DNA of 12,811 bases from Frankiaceae bacterium (GTDB lineage Bacteria; Actinomycetota; Actinomycetes; JADGOU01), in NCBI GenBank assembly GCA_017882835.1, contig JADGOU010000052.1, forward strand, positions 1 through 12,811, read 5' to 3'. Every line of letters starts with the position of its first letter. Position 1 is the stretch's first letter. The translations under genes were made by a program, and so were the position numbers. Under the pieces are notes generated by a model. It made no database searches. It was given only the letters and a program-made list of their open reading frames with translations, and had not been told where the DNA came from. This document shows positions 1 through 4,854 of this stretch, piece after piece.

Positions 1-1
1 G

Positions 2-373
2 TCAGCAGGCCGTGGCGGTCTCGGCCGACTGATCTGACTCGTCGTCCCGGCCGGTGCCGGCTGCCTCGTCACCCAGCCGTGCGCCCAGACGGTGAGACGA
101 GCGGGCGCCCAGCAGCTGCTCGCGCTCGCTCTCGGTCATCCCGCCCCACACGCCGTAGGGCTCGCGGGATGCGAGCGCGTGCGCGGCACACTCCCTGATC
201 ACCGGGCAGCGCCGGCAGATCGCCTTCGCGGCTCCCTCGCGCGCCTCCCGCGTCGGGCCGCGTTCGCCCTCCGGGTGGAAGAACAGCGTCGGGTCCTCGT
301 CCCGGCAGGCCCCGGAGAGCTGCCACTCCCACTTGTCGATGATCGGACCTGGAAGCCAGCGGATGTCCGTCAT
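2..373 (-). CDS. whiD: WhiB-family iron-sulfur regulator, WhiD/WhiB3 type
   Basis: Complete 123-residue WhiB-like protein. The four cluster-ligating cysteines are C23, C53, C56 and C62 (C-x29-C-x2-C-x5-C), followed by the family turn GVWGGM at 74-79 and a basic, then acidic, C-terminal tail. The N-terminus (LPGP at 7-10, WEWQL at 15-19, LFFHPEGERG at 30-39) closely resembles what I recall of Streptomyces WhiD and mycobacterial WhiB3. Such proteins bind a redox- and NO-sensitive [4Fe-4S] cluster and act with the principal sigma factor. WhiD is needed for late sporulation in Streptomyces; WhiB3 controls redox and lipid responses in mycobacteria. Position also supports this: both orthologues lie a few genes from guaB. 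The ATG at 371-373 has a good Shine-Dalgarno 5 nt upstream. The stop lies just inside the window. Confidence is high for the family and good for the subgroup. Confidence 0.93.
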   Translation of the reverse strand: MTDIRWLPGPIIDKWEWQLSGACRDEDPTLFFHPEGERGPTREAREGAAKAICRRCPVIRECAAHALASREPYGVWGGMTESEREQLLGARSSHRLGARLGDEAAGTGRDDESDQSAETATAC

Positions 374-378
374 GGCCG

Positions 379-385
379 TCCCCTT
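379..385 (-). promoter_or_regulatory. Ribosome binding site of whiD
   Basis: On the minus strand AAGGGGA ends 5 nt before the whiD ATG, a normal Shine-Dalgarno position. It directly follows an arm (386-393) of an 8-bp inverted repeat whose partner is at 447-454, so leader pairing could affect access to it. Confidence 0.6.
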
Positions 386-468
386 CTCGCCGGCTGGCAG
401 TTCGGCCGCACCAGGCAGGTTGTCATGTGGCGGGTGGTACGTCTCCCCGGCGAGCGCCGGTAGAGCCG

Positions 469-497
469 ACCGTAGTACCGCGCCAGAGGTTGTTCAA
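469..497 (-). promoter_or_regulatory. Candidate whiD promoter
   Basis: On the minus strand TTGAAC (492-497) and TACGGT (469-474) are separated by exactly 17 nt and resemble -35 and -10 elements of a principal-sigma promoter. The predicted start is near 462, giving a leader of about 90 nt before whiD. The spacer and the -35 coincide with the first copy of the tandem repeat at 475-498, so a repeat-binding factor would cover the promoter. This is motif inference only. Confidence 0.4.
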
Positions 498-523
498 GTG
501 TACCGAGGCAAGAGTTGTGCAAG
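475..523. repeat. Two-copy 25-bp-period direct repeat between whiD and the MerR gene
   Basis: Copies at 475-498 and 500-523 (24 bp each, 1 bp apart) match at 18 of 24 positions. Identity is concentrated in two blocks: GTACCG at the left end, and GTTGTTCAAG / GTTGTGCAAG at the right end. The right block contains an inverted TTG-N2-CAA. A further partial GTTGTG occurs at 530-535. Blocks conserved amid diverged positions, placed in a divergent promoter region, look like paired operators. The neighbouring MerR/CarH-like protein, WhiD and BldM are candidate ligands; nothing in the sequence decides between them. Confidence 0.65.
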
Positions 524-565
524 CTTCCAGTTGTGACCCGGACCGGCCGCCCGCAGAATCGGGCC

Positions 566-1615
566 ATGACCGTCTCTGATCTCGCCGGCGCACCCGGCGA
601 GGATGCCGGCGGCACTGCGTCCGCCGAGCCAACTGAGGCGGCCGGGCGCGTTAGCTCCGCCGCGGAGCCCCCGGTCGACGCCCCGCGCTACACCGTCGCT
701 GCGGTGGCGCGTCGGCTAGGGGTGGCGCCGTCCACGCTGCGCACTTGGGCTCGTCGGTACGGTCTCGGGCCGACCGACCACGCCGCCGGTGCCCATCGCC
801 GGTACTCGGTGGAGGACCTGGCCAGACTGGACGTCATGCGCCGGCACGTCTTGGATGGCGTACCGCCGGCACACGCGGCGCGGATTGCGGCAGCGGCCGA
901 GACCACGGGCAGCGAGCCGGTCTGTAGCGGCGCCGAGTTCGAGGACGCCCGGCGCGGCGGTGCGGATACCTGCCCGGGCGGCCGAGTCCTGCCGCTACCC
1001 GGCGGCAGCCCGGCCGAGCGTGGGCTGGCTCGCGCCGCGATGGCCCTGGACGCCACTGCGGCCGGACGAATCATCCGCGAGCACATCGCGTCAGCCGGTG
1101 TGATCGCAACTTGGGACGGGTTGCTCTGCCCGGTGCTCGCAGCCGCCGGGCACCGGTGGCAGATGACCGCGGACGGCGTCGACGTCGAGCACCTGCTCTC
1201 CGAAGCCGTTATCGCCGCCCTGCGGGATGTGGTCGTCGCCGCGACCTTCGCCCCAGAGCACCGCTCGCTGTTGCTGACCAGCGCCGAGGACGAGTACCAC
1301 TCGCTGCCCTTGTACGCCGTCGCGGCCGCACTCGCCGAGCGCCGCACCGCGTGCCGAATGCTCGGTGCGGCACTGCCGGCCGACGCGCTCCGCGCGGCCG
1401 TGCGCCGGTTGGGACCGGCCGGACTGTTCGTCTGGTCCCAGGTGCCGGACACCGCTCACACCGCGGCGCTGGCCACGTTGCCGCAAACCCGACCGCCGAC
1501 CACCGTCGTCGTCGGCGGTCCGGGCTGGGGGGCCGCGCAGCTGCCCGACCGGGTCATCCGCGCCGGCGACCTGACCGCCGCCGTCACGCTCTTGGCCGCC
1601 GCCGCGGGCCGGTGA
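566..1615 (+). CDS. MerR-type regulator with CarH-like cobalamin-binding domain
   Basis: A 349-residue transcription factor. Residues about 42-105 form a MerR winged helix (YTVAAVARRLGV, then TLRTWARRYGL, then HRRYSVEDL). A variable linker follows, then a helical bundle and Rossmann-like domain (about 155-340) resembling the AdoB12-binding region of CarH/LitR photoreceptors. The photoreceptor signature W-x9-E-H is present exactly (W198, E208, H209). The cobalamin lower-ligand motif is E243-x-H245-x-x-P248, with the ligand His kept but the usual Gly replaced by Pro. The GG of the B12 fold is at 317-318. Gln199 stands where Thermus CarH has the second His used in the light state, so binding or photochemistry may differ. 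The chosen ATG (566) sits just before the acidic N-terminus; TTG 515 and GTG 533 would run into the repeat region, and no strong Shine-Dalgarno decides between them. The stop overlaps the next gene. The MerR fold is secure; cobalamin binding is inference. Confidence 0.83.
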   Translation: MTVSDLAGAPGEDAGGTASAEPTEAAGRVSSAAEPPVDAPRYTVAAVARRLGVAPSTLRTWARRYGLGPTDHAAGAHRRYSVEDLARLDVMRRHVLDGVPPAHAARIAAAAETTGSEPVCSGAEFEDARRGGADTCPGGRVLPLPGGSPAERGLARAAMALDATAAGRIIREHIASAGVIATWDGLLCPVLAAAGHRWQMTADGVDVEHLLSEAVIAALRDVVVAATFAPEHRSLLLTSAEDEYHSLPLYAVAAALAERRTACRMLGAALPADALRAAVRRLGPAGLFVWSQVPDTAHTAALATLPQTRPPTTVVVGGPGWGAAQLPDRVIRAGDLTAAVTLLAAAAGR

Positions 1616-2529
1616 CCGTGGAGCCGAGCCTGCTCGAGCTGCTGTCCGCGGGTGAGCGGGCCGCCTTCCACGCCGCCCCCGGCAGCGCGGTTCCATTGCT
1701 CGAGTCAGCCGTCACCCTGGCCACCCGGCAGTCGCGTCCGGCGGAGGCGGCCGCGGCCTCCTGGCTGCTCGGCGTGGCCCTGGCCGCGAGCGGACGGTAC
1801 GGCGCGGCGCTGGCCGTGCTGCAGTCGGTGCCGCACCCGGGTGAGCGCGGCGGCCAGGTGCCGGAGGTCCTGGTGTTCGGTGCGCTGGCGGGCGCGACCC
1901 TGGCCAGCATTCACCGCCAGCTCGGTCGCCACGACGCGGCGGCGGAGTACGACGGCCGCGGCCTGGCCCTGGCTGCGGGGTCGGCCGAAGCGGCCTTCGA
2001 TTGTCGGCTCGGGCTGGCGGCGGACGCGGTCGGAGTCGGGGCCGCCGCAACGGCAGCGACCGAGCTGGCGCGGGCCGCCGCCCTTGTCCCGGCCGGCGAG
2101 CAGTGGTGGCGGCAGCGCGTGCGGCTGGACTGGGTTCGGGCCGAGGTCGCGCTGCTGGGTGAACGGGCCGATGTGGCGGTGCAGGCCGCACGATCGGCCC
2201 TGGACCGGGCGGCGGCGGCCCATGCGCCGCGGCACGTGGCCAAGAGCCTGCTCTTCCTCGGAGTGGCGCAGCTGCAGGTCAGCGATCCGACGGCCGTCGA
2301 GACGCTGCAGCGAGCGGCGGTGCTGGCGGAGAGCCTGGGTACCGTGCCGTTGGTGTGGCCGGCGCGGGCCGTGCTGGGCGCCCATCTGGCTGGCGGGGAC
2401 CCGCCGGGCAGCGCAAAGCACCTCGCGGCCGCCCGCACGGCCGTCGCGGCGATCGCCGCTGAGCTGCCCGTGGAACTGCGGACGCAGTGGTTGGCGCGGC
2501 CCGACATCGCGGAGCTGCTGGATACCTGA
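1612..2529 (+). CDS. Helical-repeat (TPR-like) protein, function unknown
   Basis: A 305-residue, Ala/Leu-rich soluble protein. The GTG start at 1612 shares GTGA with the stop of the MerR gene, so translation is probably coupled. The sequence is a run of about six paired-helix units resembling tetratricopeptide repeats. Examples are WLLGVALAASGRYGAALAVL at 51-70, a unit around 88-122, one around 165-200 and one around 208-240. There is no signal peptide, membrane segment, catalytic motif or DNA-binding domain, so a scaffold or partner role is likely. Mycobacteria have a protein of unknown function (Rv3415c) next to whiB3 at the equivalent place; orthology is suggested by position only. Coupling to the MerR gene hints that the two products act together. 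An open frame extends far upstream but lies inside the MerR gene and is spurious there. Confidence 0.78.
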   Translation: MTVEPSLLELLSAGERAAFHAAPGSAVPLLESAVTLATRQSRPAEAAAASWLLGVALAASGRYGAALAVLQSVPHPGERGGQVPEVLVFGALAGATLASIHRQLGRHDAAAEYDGRGLALAAGSAEAAFDCRLGLAADAVGVGAAATAATELARAAALVPAGEQWWRQRVRLDWVRAEVALLGERADVAVQAARSALDRAAAAHAPRHVAKSLLFLGVAQLQVSDPTAVETLQRAAVLAESLGTVPLVWPARAVLGAHLAGGDPPGSAKHLAAARTAVAAIAAELPVELRTQWLARPDIAELLDT

Positions 2530-2541
2530 ACCGGCCAGGTC

Positions 2542-2566
2542 GAGCCGCGGCCGAGCGCCGCGGCTC
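2542..2566 (+). terminator. Hairpin after the TPR-like gene, possible terminator
   Basis: GAGCCGCGGC (2542-2551) and GCCGCGGCTC (2557-2566) form a perfect 10-bp stem with a 5-nt loop, 12 nt after the stop codon. No U-tract follows, as is common for actinobacterial hairpins. It could end the MerR-TPR transcript or attenuate readthrough into the kinase-like gene and bldM. Confidence 0.45.
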
Positions 2567-2635
2567 AGTGTTGGCCCGGTTGGTGCCGATGGGTGAGTCG
2601 ACGACCGCGCCCCGGCCTGCAGCAGTCACCGGACG

Positions 2636-2657
2636 CGCCGCCAGGCGGCGGAAGGAG
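2636..2657 (+). promoter_or_regulatory. Hairpin abutting the ribosome binding site of the kinase-like gene
   Basis: GGAAGGAG at 2650-2657, 4 nt before GTG 2662, is the strongest Shine-Dalgarno near this gene and sets its start. Directly before it CGCCGC (2636-2641) and GCGGCG (2645-2650) pair around a CAG loop, and the hairpin's last base is the first base of the Shine-Dalgarno. The stem could influence ribosome loading or protect the transcript end; this is inferred from sequence. Confidence 0.5.
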
Positions 2658-2661
2658 CCGG

Positions 2662-3705
2662 GTGACCAGCACGACGTACGCATCGCCGTTGACGAGCGTC
2701 TCCGTCATCGCGGGCATCGCCGCCCAGCTATCCCGGGGCGGGGGCTCGGCACTGCCCGCCGCGCTGCTGGATCTCGACCGGTACGTCGGCGGTACGGCCA
2801 CGGTGGTGCTCTCCCGGCTCGGTGAGCGGCGCTGGGACTCACTGCACGTCGGCCGCGCCGCCCCAGTCGCCGCCCCAGTCCCGACCCCCAGTCCGGCCCC
2901 CAGTCCGGCCCCCAGTCCGGCCCCGGTCAGCGGTCACCGGAGCGTCGAGCTGCCGCTGCGACGGGGTGCGCGGCTGCTGGGCTGGCTGCGGGTGGACGGC
3001 CTGCCGCCAACCGCCTCGAACGAGGTCCTCGCCACGGTCGCCGACATCCTCGCCCTGGTGTTGACCGCCACGTCGACCGGTGCGGTTGACGACCTCCTGG
3101 CGGACGCTGACCTGGACTGCGAGCAGCTCGCTGACGAGCTGCACGACGGCACGGCCCAGGCCCTGGTGGCCGCTCGGTACGCCACCGACCTGGCCGCCCG
3201 CACCCTGCGAGCGACGCCGGGGGACGCCATCAGCACTCGCGCCCAGCAGCAGATCGCGGACGCCCGCGCGGCGGTGCAGGAGGCGCTCGTCGGAGTGCGG
3301 CAGACGATCTGGTGGCAGCGGTCTCGGTGCGACAGCGACCTGCTGGTCGCACTGCTGGCGCTGGTCGAGCGGCAACGTGCGGCTGGGCTGGCCGAGCTGC
3401 GGATCGCCGTTGTACCTCCCGGTGGCGACCTCACCCGAGGGCTGCGGCCCGCTGTCGTGGTCACGGCGTACCGGCTCGTGCAAGCGCTGCTGCGACCGCC
3501 GAGCGGCCCTCTGACGCTGGTCCTGCGCCGCGGTGACGGCCTGCTCGACCTGGATCTGCGTGGCGGCCGGGTACTCGACGACGCGGCCTTCGGTCGCTGG
3601 TCGCGCCGCGCCGACGTCCTGGGTGGACACGCGACCCTTAGCCACGCCCGGGTCCGGCTGCTGTTGCCGGACGACTTACCGCGCCCCACGGGTTGTCCGG
3701 CGTGA
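2662..3705 (+). CDS. Degenerate histidine-kinase-like protein (putative pseudokinase)
   Basis: A 347-residue cytoplasmic protein with no membrane segment. Residues about 10-135 may form a GAF-like sensor domain, interrupted at 66-89 by a Pro/Ala/Ser linker. Residues about 153-215 are a HisKA_3-type dimerisation helix with the phospho-acceptor box DELHDG (H161), as in NarL-family kinases. The ATPase-like remainder is recognisable by YRLVQ (about 270) and RRADVLGGHATL (about 316-327). The N-box asparagine, the D-x-G-x-G motif and the G-x-G-L glycines are missing, so ATP binding and autophosphorylation look unlikely. GTG 2662 is chosen for its Shine-Dalgarno; GTG 2593 would add 23 poorly supported residues. 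The stop overlaps bldM by GTGA. Leu339 is encoded by a rare TTA (3676-3678). A role modulating BldM is inferred from coupling. Confidence 0.78.
   Translation: MTSTTYASPLTSVSVIAGIAAQLSRGGGSALPAALLDLDRYVGGTATVVLSRLGERRWDSLHVGRAAPVAAPVPTPSPAPSPAPSPAPVSGHRSVELPLRRGARLLGWLRVDGLPPTASNEVLATVADILALVLTATSTGAVDDLLADADLDCEQLADELHDGTAQALVAARYATDLAARTLRATPGDAISTRAQQQIADARAAVQEALVGVRQTIWWQRSRCDSDLLVALLALVERQRAAGLAELRIAVVPPGGDLTRGLRPAVVVTAYRLVQALLRPPSGPLTLVLRRGDGLLDLDLRGGRVLDDAAFGRWSRRADVLGGHATLSHARVRLLLPDDLPRPTGCPA
2885..2920 (+). repeat. Three 12-bp tandem repeats encoding a PSPA linker
   Basis: Three identical copies of CCCCCAGTCCGG run in frame within the kinase-like gene and encode a Pro-Ser-Pro-Ala linker. 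Degenerate copies precede them, from about 2860. The unit is a multiple of three, so gain or loss of a copy would change linker length without shifting the frame. Confidence 0.8.
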
Positions 3706-4322
3706 GCACCGTGCTCATCTGTGACGACCACCGGATCGTCCGGGAGGGGCTGCATGAGTTCGTCCGCTGGGTGCCGGGAGTGGAACGCGTCCTGCTCGCC
3801 AGGTGCGGTGAGGAGGTGCTCGCCCGCTACCCGATCGAGCATCCGGACCTGATCCTGATGGATGTCCGGATGCCGGGGATCGGCGGCCTCGAGGCGACCC
3901 GCCGCCTGTTGGCGCGATACCCCGAGGCCACCGTGCTCATGCTCAGCGCCGCGGATGACCCCGACGAGGTGGCGGCGGCCGTGGGCTCAGGCGCGCGTGG
4001 TTACCTGCTCAAGGACGTCTCGCACGAGGAGCTGTGCACAGCGGTGGTGCATGCCCTGGACGGGGACGACCTGGTCGGGACGGCGATGCGACAGGCAATG
4101 ACGATCCGCCGGAGCCGCACCAGCCGGACGCTACTGACCGAACGTGAGCTACAGGTGTTGCGCGGCATGAGCCGAGGGCGCAGCAACGGCCAGATCGGTC
4201 GCGAACTGTTCCTATCCGAGGACACGGTGAAAACCCACGCCCGACGGCTGTTCCGCAAGCTGGAAGTGAGCGACCGGGCGCAGGCCGTCGCGCTCGGCTT
4301 CCGGCGCGGCTGGGTCAGCTGA
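3702..4322 (+). CDS. bldM: BldM-type NarL/LuxR response regulator
   Basis: A 206-residue response regulator. The receiver domain (1-120) keeps all phosphorylation-site residues: D8 and D9, D54 in LMDVRMPG, S82 and K104. The C-terminal LuxR helix-turn-helix (about 138-200) contains LTERELQVL, GRSNGQIGRELFLSEDTVKT and DRAQAVALGFRRG. It is nearly the same as my recollection of Streptomyces BldM, and D54 falls at the same residue number. BldM controls aerial-hypha and sporulation genes as a homodimer, or as a heterodimer with WhiI. The GTG at 3702 overlaps the stop of the kinase-like gene (GTGA), which implies coupled translation; TTG 3693 would be 3 codons longer. Close linkage to whiD matches Streptomyces. 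A canonical phosphorylation pocket leaves real phosphorylation possible, although Streptomyces BldM is thought not to need it. The gene converges with DUF5319 over a 35-bp gap with no clear terminator. Confidence 0.92.
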   Translation: MSTVLICDDHRIVREGLHEFVRWVPGVERVLLARCGEEVLARYPIEHPDLILMDVRMPGIGGLEATRRLLARYPEATVLMLSAADDPDEVAAAVGSGARGYLLKDVSHEELCTAVVHALDGDDLVGTAMRQAMTIRRSRTSRTLLTERELQVLRGMSRGRSNGQIGRELFLSEDTVKTHARRLFRKLEVSDRAQAVALGFRRGWVS

Positions 4323-4357
4323 CCCCTAACTAACGTCGGCCGGGCGCTGCGGCGGGT

Positions 4358-4777
4358 TCAGTCTTCAGCGTTCTCGGCAGTGTCCAGCACGCCGTCGGCG
4401 AAGCCGCGGGCGTAGTCCCAGCTGACGTACTGCGCGGGGTCGGGGTCAAAGGCGGGCTCATGCACCCGCATCTGACCGAGGTCGAGCAGGTGGCGCAGGT
4501 TGCTGTGCAGCAGGTCCCAGCCGAAGTAATGCGGCTCCTGGCAGTCCTCGCAGTCCACCACCAGGCCGCGGACGCTGCGCGGCTCCAGCAGCGTCCGGAA
4601 CACCTCCAGGTCCTCTAGGTCGGCCAGCACGTCCTCCCGCTCAGCCGGGGACAACGGTTCGGTCACATCATCGTCGGCTGAGCCGGCGGGCCCGAACTGC
4701 GACGAGCCGCCGGACCGGGGATCGGTCGGATCGGGCAGGTCGCCGGAGAACGGGTCGGGAGGCGGGGTGTCACGCAT
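4358..4777 (-). CDS. DUF5319 family protein (Rv3412-like), function unknown
   Basis: A 139-residue acidic protein. It has a Pro/Asp-rich disordered N-terminus (1-40), a helical stretch EREDVLADLEDLEVF (46-60), then the conserved core GLVVDCEDCQEPHYFGWDLL (71-90). Further conserved stretches are VHEPAFDPDPAQYVSWDYARG (about 105-125). C76, C79 and H83 could bind a metal or be redox active. The pattern matches my recollection of mycobacterial Rv3412, which also sits beside guaB2; the family is actinobacterial and has no assigned role. It is divergent from guaB with a 77-bp gap, which suggests shared regulation. The ATG at 4775-4777 has no good Shine-Dalgarno, but a -10-like element lies just upstream, consistent with a leaderless transcript. 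Confidence 0.88.
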   Translation of the reverse strand: MRDTPPPDPFSGDLPDPTDPRSGGSSQFGPAGSADDDVTEPLSPAEREDVLADLEDLEVFRTLLEPRSVRGLVVDCEDCQEPHYFGWDLLHSNLRHLLDLGQMRVHEPAFDPDPAQYVSWDYARGFADGVLDTAENAED

Positions 4778-4783
4778 GGGTTC

Positions 4784-4789
4784 ACCGTA
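4784..4789 (-). promoter_or_regulatory. Candidate -10 element for a leaderless DUF5319 transcript
   Basis: On the minus strand TACGGT fits the actinobacterial -10 pattern TAnnnT and ends 6 nt before the ATG at 4777. Transcription would then start at or next to the start codon. No matching -35 was seen. Confidence 0.35.
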
Positions 4790-4817
4790 GCCGGGCGGTG
4801 CCGCCGCGGCCGACGGT

Positions 4818-4823
4818 TATGCT
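4818..4823 (+). promoter_or_regulatory. Candidate -10 element of guaB
   Basis: TATGCT lies about 31 nt before the preferred guaB ATG (4855) and would give a leader of roughly 25 nt. The -35 region is weak. If correct, upstream starts at GTG 4798 and ATG 4819 are excluded, since they precede the transcript. Confidence 0.35.
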
Positions 4824-4854
4824 CACTCTTCCCCGCGTGATCGGACTACTGGCG

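Noticed and set aside
515..565. N-terminal extension of the MerR-like gene from TTG 515 or GTG 533
   Set aside because: It would place coding sequence inside the second repeat copy, adds 11-17 residues without family similarity, and has no ribosome site. ATG 566 preferred.
1111..1611. Long open frame running from 1111 into the TPR-like gene
   Set aside because: It is an Arg-rich shadow of the MerR-like gene; the real gene starts at the GTGA overlap at 1612.
4323..4357. Terminator between bldM and DUF5319
   Set aside because: The 35-bp convergent gap contains no inverted repeat I could support.
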